Shown: positions 43,846 to 52,844 of the stretch, piece after piece
Numbering within the stretch: position 1 is the stretch's first letter
Layout of the letters: every line of letters begins with the position of its first letter
Source of the DNA: Streptomyces griseomycini
GTDB taxonomy: Bacteria; Actinomycetota; Actinomycetes; Streptomycetales; Streptomycetaceae
DNA length: 64,000 nt
Assembly (NCBI RefSeq): GCF_014203535.1
Contig: NZ_JACHJI010000005.1
Coordinates: 460,069 to 524,068, forward strand
Direction: 5' to 3'
Made by a program: the position numbers and the translations under genes
The notes under the pieces: generated by a model
The model's database searches: none
Seen by the model: the letters and a program-made list of their open reading frames with translations, nothing else
What the model was told of the DNA's origin: nothing

Positions 43846-44665
43846 GGCCTTGCCCTCGGCGATCTCGGTCGGCAGGGTGTCCGGGTGCGCGCTGATCTTG
43901 TTCCGGACGACCTGTGGGAGCGGGTGGCGCCGCTGCTGCCACCCGCTCCCGGACGACGCCATCGCCATCCCGGACGATTGCGCGTTCCGGACAGGGCAGC
44001 CCTCGCCGGAGTCATGTACGTGTTGCGGACCGGCGCTGCCTGGCGCGACGTGCCGGCCGAGACCGTAGGCTGCTCCGGAGTCACGGCCTGGCGCCGACTG
44101 CGGGACTGGACCGAGGCCGGCGTTCGGCCACGCCCGCACTCGGCCCTGCTGACCGAACCGCGCCGCACGGACTCGCCGGACTTGGACGACTGCGCCGGCG
44201 ACGGTTCGCACGTCCGGGTTCTCGAAGGGGGGACCACGTCGGTCCCTCGCCGGTCGACCGCGGCCTCCCCGGCAGCAAGCACCACCTGATCACCGACCGG
44301 CACGGAACGCCCCCTCGCAGTGCCGGTGACCGGCGGAAACCGTCACGATGTCACCCAGCTCACCCCCCCTGCCGGACGCGATCTGCCGCGTCCGTGGCCT
44401 GGTGGACCGGCCCCGGCACCGACCACCACGGCTGTTCGCCGACCGCGGCCGCGACACCTGCCGACGCCTCCTCCGCGTTCGTGGCATCGCCTCGTGGCAT
44501 CGCACCGAAGACCGCCCGCAGGGGCACCGTCCACGGATCCGGCCCGGGCAGGACCAGGCAAGCCGTCGAGCGAACCTTCGCCCGGCTCCACCGGCTCCAC
44601 CGGCTCAAGCGCCCGCGGACCCGCCACGAGAGTCGCGCCGCGGCGCGAGGTCGAACCGGCCCGTG
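43846..44665 (+). pseudogene. IS5 family transposase, degenerate near-full-length copy
   Basis: Rightward frames read LGRQGVRVRADLVPDDLWER, VAPLLPPAPGRRHRHPGRLR, ALAGVMYVLRTGAAWRDVPA, GCSGVTAWRRLRDWTEAGVR, DDCAGDGSHVRVLEGGTTSV, then in other frames GSKHHLITDRHGTP-like and the terminal R-W-V-V-E-R-T-F equivalent QAVERTFARLHRLHRLKRPR. The catalytic Asp of DGSHV is kept. At least three frameshifts disable it. The N-terminal part matches the fragment at 16300-16418. Confidence 0.75.
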
Positions 44666-45002
44666 CCGACGCAGTGGCGCCAGGGGGCGGAGAGCCGGGC
44701 TGCCGGCTGCCGGGGGACGACGATCCGCACGGTGGGGTTCCTTTGCCGCGGTGCGGTGCGGTGCGGTGCGAGCCTCGCCGGGACGGGCGGGTGGATCAAC
44801 CGTCCCTGGACCGAGGTGCTGCGCACCGTGGGGGGACGGGGGAAACGGCGTCAAGATGTCGAGCGGTCCGCCGGCCGGAGTTCGGCGTCCTCCCGGTGTC
44901 CGCCCCGGCCGGCCGGGGCCCGGCTGGGTGCGGCTGAGCGCGTTCCTGCTCGTCAGTGAACCCGTTCGTGAGCACGTACGACGGATCCTGCGTCAGTAAC
45001 GA
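44666..45002. other. Gap before the second sugar operon
   Basis: About 340 bases of GC-rich sequence with no recognisable gene. Base composition changes sharply to AT-rich after 45000, marking the regulatory region of the operon. Confidence 0.4.
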
Positions 45003-45099
45003 TTGCGCAACTTGCGAAAACTGTTGGTTGCCGCGCGTTCATTTTGGGCGGTACACCTTGCTCCTGCTTCGCTGATGACCCATTAGTTTGCGCAAACTA
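45003..45099. promoter_or_regulatory. Promoter region with candidate LacI operators
   Basis: TAGTTTGCGCAAACTA at 45084-45099 is a perfect 16-bp palindrome with central CG, 43 bases before the binding-protein start. Its core TTGCGCAA recurs at 45003-45010, 85 bases upstream (about eight helical turns), with a related TTGCGAAAA at 45012-45020. The LacI regulator at 48822-49880 is the likely partner. Confidence 0.7.
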
Positions 45100-45141
45100 T
45101 CAGCAGTTGGATCACTGACGACAGATCAGGGAGTTCCCGCG

Positions 45142-46431
45142 ATGATGAGGAGAACCCGCAGCGCGACGGCTGCCGCGATCGGCCTGTGCATCGCACTCGC
45201 CGCCGCCGGCTGCGCCGGCGGTGACGACGGCAGCGGTTCGTCCGATGGCCAGGGCACGGTGACCCTCTGGACGAACGCGATGGAAGGGCGCGGTGTGCAG
45301 TTCTGGAAGGACGCCGCGAAGGCGTACCACGCGCTGCATCCGGACGTCACGATCAAGATCCAGTCGGTCCAGAACGAGGACCTCGACGGCAAGCTGCAGA
45401 ACGCGCTCAACTCGAACTCCGCGCCCGACATCTTCCTGCAGCGCGGTGGCGGCAAGATGCAGGCCATGGTCGACGCCGGCCAGATCCAGGCACTGGAACT
45501 GACCGACACCGACAGGGCGAACGTGGGCGAGGCGGCCCTCGAAGGCGTCTCGATCGACGGCAAGGTCTACGCGATGCCGCTCGACACGCAGCCCGAGGGC
45601 ATCTACTACAGCAAGGACCTGTTCAAGAAGGCCGGCATCGCCTCGACGCCGACGACGATGGACGAACTCAAGGACGCCGTCGCGAAACTGAAGGCGATCA
45701 AGGTCGCGCCGATCGCGGTCGGCGCCAAGGACGCCTGGCCCGCCGCACACTGGTACTACAGCTTCGCCCTGCGCGAGTGCAGCCAGGAGACCATGCAGGA
45801 GGCCGCCAAGTCGCTCACGTTCGACGACCCGTGCTGGACCGAGGCGGGCGAGGACCTCGCTGAACTCCTGGAGACCGAGCCCTTCCAGAAGGGTTTCCTG
45901 ACGGCGACGTCGCAGCAGGGCGCCGGGTCCTCGGCGGGCATGATCGCCAATCACAAGGCGGCCATGGAGCTCATGGGCAACTGGAATCCCGGTGTGATCG
46001 CCGATCTGACCCCGGACAAGAAGCCGCTCCCCGACCTGGGCTGGTTCCCCTTCCCCGCCGTTCCCGGCGGCAAGGGCGACCCGACCGCCATCATGGGCGG
46101 CGCCGGCGGATACTCGCTCTCCAAGAACGCACCGAAGGAGGCCCTGGGCTTCCTCCAGTTCGCCGTGACCAAGGAACAGCAGGAGGCCTACGCCGAGGCC
46201 TTCGACACCATCCCGGTGAACGAGCAGGCCCAGGGGGTCGTCACCGAGCCCTACAACATCTCGGCACTGCAGGCCTTCAACAAGGCCGCCTACTCGATGC
46301 AGTTCCTCGACACCGTGTACGGCCAGAACGTCGGCAACGCCATGAACATCGCCGTCGTGAACCTGATGGCCGGCGAGGGCTCCGCCGCCGACATCGTCAA
46401 GGACGTCAAAGCTGCCGCCGAGAAGGGCTGA
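45142..46431 (+). CDS. ABC transporter substrate-binding lipoprotein
   Basis: A 429-residue family 1 sugar-binding lipoprotein. Signal with lipobox ALAAAGC (Cys24). Core segments: TVTLWTNAMEGRGVQFWKDA, KAYHALHPDVTIKIQSVQNE, SNSAPDIFLQRGGGKMQAMV, YAMPLDTQPEGIYYSKDLFK and IANHKAAMELMGNWNPGVIA, typical of oligosaccharide binders such as BxlE. ATG at 45142 follows CAGGGAG. First gene of an operon with permeases at 46442 and 47464; no ATPase gene is present, so MsiK sharing is inferred. Confidence 0.92.
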   Translation: MMRRTRSATAAAIGLCIALAAAGCAGGDDGSGSSDGQGTVTLWTNAMEGRGVQFWKDAAKAYHALHPDVTIKIQSVQNEDLDGKLQNALNSNSAPDIFLQRGGGKMQAMVDAGQIQALELTDTDRANVGEAALEGVSIDGKVYAMPLDTQPEGIYYSKDLFKKAGIASTPTTMDELKDAVAKLKAIKVAPIAVGAKDAWPAAHWYYSFALRECSQETMQEAAKSLTFDDPCWTEAGEDLAELLETEPFQKGFLTATSQQGAGSSAGMIANHKAAMELMGNWNPGVIADLTPDKKPLPDLGWFPFPAVPGGKGDPTAIMGGAGGYSLSKNAPKEALGFLQFAVTKEQQEAYAEAFDTIPVNEQAQGVVTEPYNISALQAFNKAAYSMQFLDTVYGQNVGNAMNIAVVNLMAGEGSAADIVKDVKAAAEKG

Positions 46432-46441
46432 GTAAGCAGAC

Positions 46442-47464
46442 ATGAGCGACACCCTGGGCACTGACACGGCCGACGGCCGCCAGTCGCAGGGCACGCCCGG
46501 AGCCGGGGACGCGGCCGCGTCCGTGCCCCCGGCTCCGCCGCGAGCGGCTGCGCACCGCCGAGGCCGTGCCAGGATGCGACTGGAGATCGCGGTCCTGTCC
46601 GCACCGGCGGTCATCACGTTCCTGGCGTTCGTGATCTTCCCGGTCGCGCTCGCCGCGTACTACGGCTTCTACCAGTGGAAAGGCTACGGGGAGCCCACCG
46701 ACTGGGTCGGCCTGAACAACTACAGGCTGATCCTCACCGACCCCGCGTTCCACGACGTCCTGTGGCACAACGGCCTGATCCTGGTGCTCTCACTGGTCAT
46801 CCAGGGTCCGCTGGCGATCGTCCTCGCGCTCCTGCTCAACCAGAAGATCCGCGGCCGCTCGGTCATCCGCGTCCTGATCTTCGTGCCGTACATCATCTCC
46901 GAGGTCATCGTCGGCACCGGCTGGAGCCTGATGCTCCAGAGCAACGGAGCCGTCAACGACCTGCTGCACCGGATCGGCCTGGGCTCCCTGGAAGCCGACT
47001 GGATCGCCGACCCGGACCTGGCCGTCTGGACGCTGATGGCCATCATCACGTGGAAGTACATCGGCTTCGCGGTGATCCTGATGCTCGCCGGCCTGCAGTC
47101 GATCCCCGACGAGATCTTCGAGGCCGCGCAGATCGACGGCGCCTCCTACTGGCAGATCCAGCGCCGCATCACGCTGCCGCTGCTGGGACCGACGATCCGC
47201 ATCTGGGCCTTCCTGTCGATCATCGGCTCACTGCAGTTGTTCGACCTCGTCTACATCATCTGGGGCCAGTACGTCTCGGGCACCGCGGGCACCTCGACCA
47301 TGGCGATCTACATGCTCGCCCAGGGCCGCAACGCGGGCAACTACGGCTACGGCAGCGCCGTCGCGGTCGTGATGTTCGTGATCTCGCTCATCGTCGCGCT
47401 GATCTACCAGCGCTTCGTCCTGCGCCGCGACCTCAGGGGCGCCGTCACCGAAGGGACCGTGTGA
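46442..47464 (+). CDS. Carbohydrate ABC transporter permease (MalF type)
   Basis: A 340-residue permease with an unusually long cytoplasmic N-terminal tail (about 45 residues, Ala/Pro-rich) before the first helix (APAVITFLAFVIFPVALAAY). The family features DWVGLNNYRLILTDPAFHDV and the EAA loop EIFEAAQIDGASYWQIQRRI (about residues 227-246) are clear. It starts ten bases after the binding protein gene and overlaps the next permease by one base (stop TGA at 47462-47464). Confidence 0.92.
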   Translation: MSDTLGTDTADGRQSQGTPGAGDAAASVPPAPPRAAAHRRGRARMRLEIAVLSAPAVITFLAFVIFPVALAAYYGFYQWKGYGEPTDWVGLNNYRLILTDPAFHDVLWHNGLILVLSLVIQGPLAIVLALLLNQKIRGRSVIRVLIFVPYIISEVIVGTGWSLMLQSNGAVNDLLHRIGLGSLEADWIADPDLAVWTLMAIITWKYIGFAVILMLAGLQSIPDEIFEAAQIDGASYWQIQRRITLPLLGPTIRIWAFLSIIGSLQLFDLVYIIWGQYVSGTAGTSTMAIYMLAQGRNAGNYGYGSAVAVVMFVISLIVALIYQRFVLRRDLRGAVTEGTV

Positions 47465-48366
47465 TGAGCGCGACGACCACCACCTCCCGGATGTCCCCCG
47501 CGCCGGAGCCGAAGGCGCACACCGGCCGCCGTGACAACCGCGACAAGCCGCAGAAGTGGGGCAGCCCCGTCACCTACTTCATCGCGCTGCTCTTCGTCGG
47601 CGTCTGCATCGCACCGGTGCTCTACATCGTGCTCGGCGGATTCCGCACCAACGCGCAGATCACCACGGACCCGGCCGCCCTGCCGCGCCCCTGGGTGGTC
47701 GGCAACTACATCGACATCCTGAAGTCGACAGTGTTCTGGGGCGAGTTCGCCAACTCCCTCATCGTCGCGATCACCAGCACCGTCGGCATCGTCGCCCTCG
47801 GCCTGATGGTGAGCTTCGTGATCGCACGCTACGACTTCAGACTCAAGGGCGCGATGTACTCCCTGTTCGCCGCGGGCCTGATGTTCCCGATGGTCATCGC
47901 GATCACTCCGCTGTACCTCGTCGTCAAGGACCTCGGCCTCGTCGACAACCTGCTCGGCGTGATCATCCCGCAGATCGCCTTCGGCCTGCCGACGACCGTC
48001 ATCATCCTCGTGCCGTTCCTCAGAGCCGTCCCGAACGAGATCGAGGAGGCCGCCGCGATCGACGGCATGAGCCGACTCGGATTCTTCTTCCGCATGGTGG
48101 TCCCGCTGTCGCTGCCCGGTGTGGTCACCGTCGGCATCCTCGGATTCGTCGGCAGCTGGAACAACTACCTCCTGCCCCTGTACGTCCTCAACTCGCAGGC
48201 GAACTACACCCTGCCGCTCGGCGTCCAGGTGTTCTCCTCGCAGTACTCCACGGACACCGCGAAGGTTCTCGCCTTCACCTCGCTCGCCATGCTGCCCGCA
48301 CTGGTCTTCTTCTCGGTCTTCGAGAAGCGCATCGTCGGCGGCCTCACCGGCGCCGTGAAGGGCTGA
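47464..48366 (+). CDS. Carbohydrate ABC transporter permease (MalG type)
   Basis: A 300-residue permease: N-terminal polar tail, first helix YFIALLFVGVCIAPVLYIVL, typical GGFRTNAQITTDPAALPRPW, core YDFRLKGAMYSLFAAGLMFP and EAA motif EIEEAAAIDGMSRLGFFFRM (about 194-213). It ends VFEKRIVGGLTGAVKG. The ATG at 47464 overlaps the upstream stop in ATGA, implying coupled translation. A hairpin terminator follows at 48403. Confidence 0.92.
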   Translation: MSATTTTSRMSPAPEPKAHTGRRDNRDKPQKWGSPVTYFIALLFVGVCIAPVLYIVLGGFRTNAQITTDPAALPRPWVVGNYIDILKSTVFWGEFANSLIVAITSTVGIVALGLMVSFVIARYDFRLKGAMYSLFAAGLMFPMVIAITPLYLVVKDLGLVDNLLGVIIPQIAFGLPTTVIILVPFLRAVPNEIEEAAAIDGMSRLGFFFRMVVPLSLPGVVTVGILGFVGSWNNYLLPLYVLNSQANYTLPLGVQVFSSQYSTDTAKVLAFTSLAMLPALVFFSVFEKRIVGGLTGAVKG

Positions 48367-48378
48367 CACCGGTACCAG
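48363..48378. promoter_or_regulatory. Operator-like repeat at the end of the ABC operon
   Basis: CTGACACCGGTACCAG overlaps the stop of the permease gene and differs from the 38884 site by one base (CTGATACCGGTACCAG). It has no promoter in front of a gene on either strand, so it may be fortuitous or a decoy site. Confidence 0.35.
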
Positions 48379-48402
48379 GACCCGAACCCGGACCGTCCCA
48401 CC

Positions 48403-48435
48403 CCTGCCCCTGCCGTGCCTTTCGGCAGGGGCAGG
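48403..48435 (+). terminator. Hairpin terminator of the second sugar ABC operon
   Basis: A perfect 13-bp inverted repeat (arms contain CTGCCCCTGCCG) with a 7-base loop, 37 bases after the last permease stop. Confidence 0.75.
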
Positions 48436-48574
48436 TCGCCGGCCGACGGCACCACCCGGTCCGCGACACCCCGCGGGAAGGACCGCCGCACTGCCCCGCG
48501 CCCCCATCGAACTCGACAGGCAGGCCGTCATCGCTCCTGTCCGGCGCCGCACCTCCGGCTCGTTCGTCGAAAGT

Positions 48575-48795
48575 TCGTCGTGGACCTCTGGTCGACAGCA
48601 CACACGTTCCTGCCGGGCCACCGGGTGCGCGTCGACATCGCACCGAGGTCGTCACCCCGCTGGGACGTCGGACGCAACGCCCTCGATCCGGCCGGGGCGA
48701 CCACGGAGCCCCCCGCGGCGGAGTACACGATCCGTCATGGCGCTGCCCGTCCGAGCCGCCTGGTCCTCCAGGCCGTGACCACGGCACCGCGATGA
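48575..48795 (+). pseudogene. CocE/NonD family hydrolase C-terminal fragment
   Basis: The rightward frame VVDLWSTAHTFLPGHRVRVD, PRWDVGRNALDPAGATTEPP and RPSRLVLQAVTTAPR is the end of the C-terminal jelly-roll of X-Pro dipeptidyl-peptidase/CocE-type hydrolases. The preceding 500 residues, including the catalytic alpha/beta domain, are absent. Confidence 0.65.
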
Positions 48796-48821
48796 GACCG
48801 GCCGGAACGCGCCCGTCCGCG

Positions 48822-49880
48822 TCACCGGCGCGGCGCTGCGGTCGCCGGGGCGGGGCCGGTGGAGGCACGGACGACCAGCTCGGTGGCCAGCTTCATGCGG
48901 GCGGGGGACCGGGTGCCGCCGTCCTCGCCTCCGGAGAGCTCGATCAGGAGCTTGACCGCCGCGGCGCCCAACTCGGTGCTGGGCTGTCTGACGGTCGTCA
49001 GCCCGGGGGTGATGTACTGCGCCTCGGGCAGGTCGTCGAAGCCGATGACACTGATGTCCTCGGGAATCCGCAGGCCCCGGGCATCCAACGCGTCGTAGAC
49101 GCCGAGTGCCATGGAGTCCGCGCAGGCGAAGATCCCCGTGATCCCCGGGTCGCTGTCGAGCAGGGTGTGGGTGGCGGTCGTCGCCTTGGCGCGGTTCCAT
49201 CCGCCGTGGGCCACCGACACCGTGGCACTTCCGGCGGTCGCCGTGTCGGCCGCCGCGCGGAAACCGTCGACGCGCGCCCGGCTGAAGAGATGGCGGGCAT
49301 GGCCGGCGACCACTCCCATCCGCACATGACCGAGGGACAGAAGGTGCTCGGCGGCCATACGGCCGCCTTCCCAGTTCGCCACGCCGACGCTTGCCACCCC
49401 TGACGGCGGTGTGCTCATCGGATCGATCAGCACCACGGGAACACCTGCGGCGAAGAGCGCGCCGAACTGAGGCGAGGCGGGATCGACCAGCGTCCCGATC
49501 ACGCCGACGGTGCGCCTTCTCAGAACCCGCGACACCCAGTCGCTGTGCGGCTCGGCGAGCGTCAGTACGACATCGAGTCCCGCTGCTGCCGCTTCTCGCC
49601 CGGCCCCGGCTATCAGCAGGTTCGCCCATGACCCCTCGAAGTGGGTGACCACGAGATCGAGCACGCTGGACAAGCCGCTCTCGTCCCTCACGCTCTCGCC
49701 CTTGGACCCGGCCCGGCGGGTGTAGCCGACGGCCTGCACGGCTTCCATGACCTTCGCGCGGGTCTCCGCCGAGACGTCGGTTCCGCCTCGCAGCACCTTG
49801 GACACGGTGGGCACGCTCGTACCGGCGGTTTTGGCCACCAAGGACAGTGTGGGGCGCGATCCGGCTGGTCGGGGAGGCAT
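48822..49880 (-). CDS. LacI family transcriptional regulator
   Basis: A 352-residue regulator: HTH LSLVAKTAGTSVPTVSKVLR and GTDVSAETRAKVMEAVQAVG, a linker including a Glu/Ser-rich stretch (GSKGESVRDESG) where the usual L-A-R hinge is disturbed, then the effector domain LVVTHFEGSWANLLIAGAGR through ISVIGFDDLPEAQYITPGLT-TVRQP. It is convergent with the ABC operon and precedes the GH43 gene on the same strand with a terminator between them. Its own upstream region has GGTTAACTCAACC, a weak dyad. Likely regulator of the sugar ABC operon and GH43. Confidence 0.92.
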   Translation of the reverse strand: MPPRPAGSRPTLSLVAKTAGTSVPTVSKVLRGGTDVSAETRAKVMEAVQAVGYTRRAGSKGESVRDESGLSSVLDLVVTHFEGSWANLLIAGAGREAAAAGLDVVLTLAEPHSDWVSRVLRRRTVGVIGTLVDPASPQFGALFAAGVPVVLIDPMSTPPSGVASVGVANWEGGRMAAEHLLSLGHVRMGVVAGHARHLFSRARVDGFRAAADTATAGSATVSVAHGGWNRAKATTATHTLLDSDPGITGIFACADSMALGVYDALDARGLRIPEDISVIGFDDLPEAQYITPGLTTVRQPSTELGAAAVKLLIELSGGEDGGTRSPARMKLATELVVRASTGPAPATAAPRR

Positions 49881-49955
49881 GGGGGACAGGTTAACTCAAC
49901 CGGCGAGGAGGCCGTCCGGGGCCGGGGAGGCACCTCAGCCGGGACCGGGCCGACC

Positions 49956-49992
49956 GCGGGCGGGTGCCCCTCGGGGTACGGCACCCGCCCGC
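49956..49992 (-). terminator. Hairpin terminator after the GH43 gene
   Basis: A perfect 13-bp GC-rich inverted repeat (GCGGGCGGGTGCC and complement) with an 11-base loop, ten bases past the GH43 stop. Confidence 0.7.
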
Positions 49993-50002
49993 ACACCGGG
50001 CG

Positions 50003-51532
50003 TCACACGGACGGCGCCGGGGCGTACTCGAACCAGTCGAAGGCGACCGCACCCTCGATGGCGTACATGCCGATCACACGGCCGGTGAAGCCGCAGGCGA
50101 CCTCGGTGGACAGGTAGCGCCCGTCCAGTTCGGCGAGCGGCCGGGCGTCCGGGGCGTCGGGATCGTCGAGCCAGAAGGCGATGGTGTCGGGGCCCGTGGT
50201 GCCGCCGTCGGTGAGTTCGGGCGACGCGGGCACGAGGCCTGACGTCCGGATCGTGACGGTGAGGGACAGCGGCCCGGCCGGGACCGGTCGGCGGGCCACG
50301 GTCTGGCGCAGCGGCCCGATCCGGGCGACGACGCCGACCTCCCCGTCCCCGGCCTCCAGTTCGTAGTGGTGGGCCTCGTCCAGGCGGACGCAGAGACCAC
50401 CGCGTCCCGTACCCGGGTCGATCATCGTGGTGGCGCGGCAGTCGTGGTGCTGCTGACGGCGGCCGACGAAGGTGTACCCGGGGCGGTCGAGGGTGGGGCC
50501 GGTGGCGTTGAGGACCAGCCGGCCAGGGCGCTCGGTGAGTGACCAGGAGCCCTCCGGGCGGGCGAACGGCGAGATCCAGTGCGGCGCGAGAGCGGCCCCG
50601 TCGAAGTCGTCGCGGGCGGGCGGGGCCGGAACGGGATGCCAGGCACCGTCCGGGGCCGCGTGGCTCTCGGGAACGGGCGCGACGACGGGCCAGCCGTCCT
50701 CGTCCCACTCCACAGGGGTCAGGAACGTCTCACGACCGAGTACGTGCACGTCGGGCGTGAAGCCGCGGGGGCGGACGCCGAGCAGCACCATCCACCAGCT
50801 GCCGTCGGGAGCCTGCACCAGGTCGGCGTGGCCGGTGTTCTGGATGGAGCGGGCAGTACCGCTGTGTGACAGCAGGGGGTTGGCGGGCGCGCCCTCCCAA
50901 GGGCCGCGCGGCGAGCGGCTGCGGGCTATGGACACGCTGTGGCCGCGTTCCGTGCCGCCTTCCGCGATCAGCAGGTACCACCAGTCGCCGATCCGGTAGA
51001 GGTGCGGCGCCTCGGGGTACTTGAGGCCGCTGCCCGACCAGGTGGCGAAAGGCCCCTCCAGCACCTCGCCCTTGACCGGGTCGATCCTGGCCATGTTGAT
51101 GCCCCCTTCGGGGCCGGAGAAGGCGCACCAGCAGGTGCCGTCCTCCTCCCACGCCAGGTCGGGGTCGATCCCGGTCAGGTCGATCCACACCGGATCGCTC
51201 CACGGCCCCTCGGGCCGCTCGGCCGAGACGACGAAGTTGCCGCCACCGTCGACATTGGTGTTGATGACCCAGTAACGGCCGTCGTGGTGGCGGATCGTGG
51301 GGGCGTAGAGGCCTCCGGACGCCTTGGCGCCGGGGAGGGGAAGCGGCAGTTGCCCGGGCCGGTCGAGCACGTTGCCGATCTGCTCCCAGTGCACGAGGTC
51401 CTTGCTGTGGAAGAGCGGCAGCCCGGGGAAGTACTCGAAGCTGGAGCACACCAGGTAGTAGTCGTCACCGACCCGGCAGACGCTCGGATCGGGGTGGAAC
51501 CCGCTGATCACAGGGTTGTCGTACAGGTGCAC
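50003..51532 (-). CDS. Glycoside hydrolase family 43 (beta-xylosidase/arabinofuranosidase-like)
   Basis: A 509-residue two-domain GH43. N-terminal five-bladed propeller: NPVISGFHPDPSVCRVGDDY holds the general base Asp15; WIDLTGIDPDLAWEEDGTCW the pKa-modulating Asp; and YPEAPHLYRIGDWWYLLIAE the catalytic Glu. A C-terminal beta-sandwich follows (SWSLTERPGRLVLNATGPTL to FDWFEYAPAPSV), as in intracellular beta-xylosidases. No signal peptide, so it acts on imported oligosaccharides. GTG at 51532 lies eight bases after GGGAAG. The transporter at 45142-48366 is the presumed supplier. Confidence 0.9.
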   Translation of the reverse strand: MHLYDNPVISGFHPDPSVCRVGDDYYLVCSSFEYFPGLPLFHSKDLVHWEQIGNVLDRPGQLPLPLPGAKASGGLYAPTIRHHDGRYWVINTNVDGGGNFVVSAERPEGPWSDPVWIDLTGIDPDLAWEEDGTCWCAFSGPEGGINMARIDPVKGEVLEGPFATWSGSGLKYPEAPHLYRIGDWWYLLIAEGGTERGHSVSIARSRSPRGPWEGAPANPLLSHSGTARSIQNTGHADLVQAPDGSWWMVLLGVRPRGFTPDVHVLGRETFLTPVEWDEDGWPVVAPVPESHAAPDGAWHPVPAPPARDDFDGAALAPHWISPFARPEGSWSLTERPGRLVLNATGPTLDRPGYTFVGRRQQHHDCRATTMIDPGTGRGGLCVRLDEAHHYELEAGDGEVGVVARIGPLRQTVARRPVPAGPLSLTVTIRTSGLVPASPELTDGGTTGPDTIAFWLDDPDAPDARPLAELDGRYLSTEVACGFTGRVIGMYAIEGAVAFDWFEYAPAPSV

Positions 51533-51594
51533 GGAAACGTCTTCCCTTCGAGCCGCCGGGTGCCGTGGAGCGAGTCTAGGCAGTTTCGTTCGGA

Positions 51595-52451
51595 TCAGTC
51601 CGTCCTTGGCCCGGATGCGCCGTTGACCGGTGCGCAGGGGGGGCGCGGATCGAGCCGTTGCTCCCGGACCGGACACCGAAGCGGGATGACCGCTGGCGGG
51701 ACCGCCGCGTGGTGAGTGACGCGATCGCCTGCAAGTTCCAGACCGGCACGCAGTGGGTGCGCCTGCCGGAGAGGTACGGCAACCGGCGGGGCGTCCACAA
51801 CCGGCTGCGGATGTGGGCCGTGGACGGCACCTAGGAGCGGGTGTTCACCGCCCTGGTGGCCCGGGCCGACGCCGGCGAGGACCTGAACCGGGCCGTGCCG
51901 GCGGACTCCACGCCCGTGCGGGCTCACCGGCACACGGCCGGGGCCCGCAAAGAAGGGCCCGGGTAGGCGCGTCGGACAACCATGCCGTCGGCCGCTCCCG
52001 CGGCGGACTGACCACCAGGATCCACCTCGCGGCCGGTGCCCGCTGCCGGCCGCTCGCGTTCGTCCTCGCCGCCGGACAGGCCGGCGACGCGCCCGCCTTC
52101 ACCGACGTCATGGCCCGCCTGCGCGTTCCCCGGCGGCGGGGTCGTCCGCGCACCAGGCCGGACGTGGTCCTGGCCGACGAGGCCTGCTCATCTCGCGCGA
52201 TCCGCGCCCACCTGCGCGAGCGCGGTGTCCGGGCGGTGATCCCCACTCCGGTGGACCAGCGGAACCACCGGCTGCGACGCGGCAGGCCACCGGCCTTCGA
52301 CCGTGAGGCACACAAGCAGCGCAACACCGTCGAGCGGTGCATCAACCGCCTCAGGCAGTGGCGCGGCATTGCGACCCGCTACGAGAAGACCGCGGCCGTC
52401 TATCTGGCCGGACTCCACGTGGCAGGCGTCTTCCTCTGGTCCGTCCGATGA
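51595..52451 (+). pseudogene. IS5 family transposase, nearly full length with a premature stop
   Basis: The rightward sequence carries the whole transposase in two frames. The N-terminal part (DKFQTGTQWVRLPERYGNRR-like, GVHNRLRMWAVDGT) ends at an in-frame TAG at 51832-51834 where W-E-R is expected (TGG to TAG). After a frameshift near 51950 the second part is well preserved: HAVGRSRGGLTTRIHLAAGA, LAFVLAAGQAGDAPAFTDVM, RPDVVLADEACSSRAIRAHL, QRNTVERCINRLRQWRGIAT and LAGLHVAGVFLWSVR. It is the best preserved IS element here and lies about 60 bases from the GH43 start. Confidence 0.8.
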
Positions 52452-52454
52452 TCC

Positions 52455-52735
52455 GAACGGAACCGCCTGGCGCGGCGCGTCCTGCAGCAGGCCGAGGAGC
52501 GCGTGTACGCCGCGTGCCCTGAGGTACGGGTGTATGGCGAACAGGTCGAGGGGCCGGCCTCCGTCGCCCCGGTCGAGGCGGCGGGCGACGCCGAGCTGCT
52601 GGTGCTGGGCTCGCGCGGGCTGAGCCGCATCACCGGACTGCTCGTGGGGTCGGTCGCATCGGCGTCGTGGCGAAGGCGACGCGGTCCGTGGCCCTCGTGC
52701 AGGCTGATGCGGAGAGCGAGGACACCGAAAGCACC
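52455..52735 (+). pseudogene. Universal stress protein C-terminal fragment
   Basis: The rightward frame has LQQAEERVYAACPEVRVYGE and VEAAGDAELLVLGSRGLSRI, with the UspA ATP-binding motif G-S-R-G-L-S-R-I-T-G-L-L-V-G-S-V. The frame then shifts near 52650, and another frame supplies VVAKATRSVALVQAD, the usual end. The N-terminal half is missing, apparently removed by the adjacent IS5 element. Confidence 0.65.
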
Positions 52736-52844
52736 GGCCGACGGGACGTCGCCGTGCGCCCGGACCGCCGCCGTCCACGCCTCACCCCGCCCTGCCACCC
52801 CGGTACGCTGCCCACCTCGTCGACGCGAAGAACGCCGGGCCGGC

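Noticed and set aside
41258..43942. An 894-codon leftward frame opposite the LacI gene
   Set aside because: Only its 42400-43225 part carries homology (SDR and IS5 debris); the rest is a shadow of LacI and of the gene at 43268.
45112..46617. 501-codon leftward frame opposite the binding-protein gene
   Set aside because: Shadow frame; the rightward gene has a lipobox, ribosome site and family motifs.
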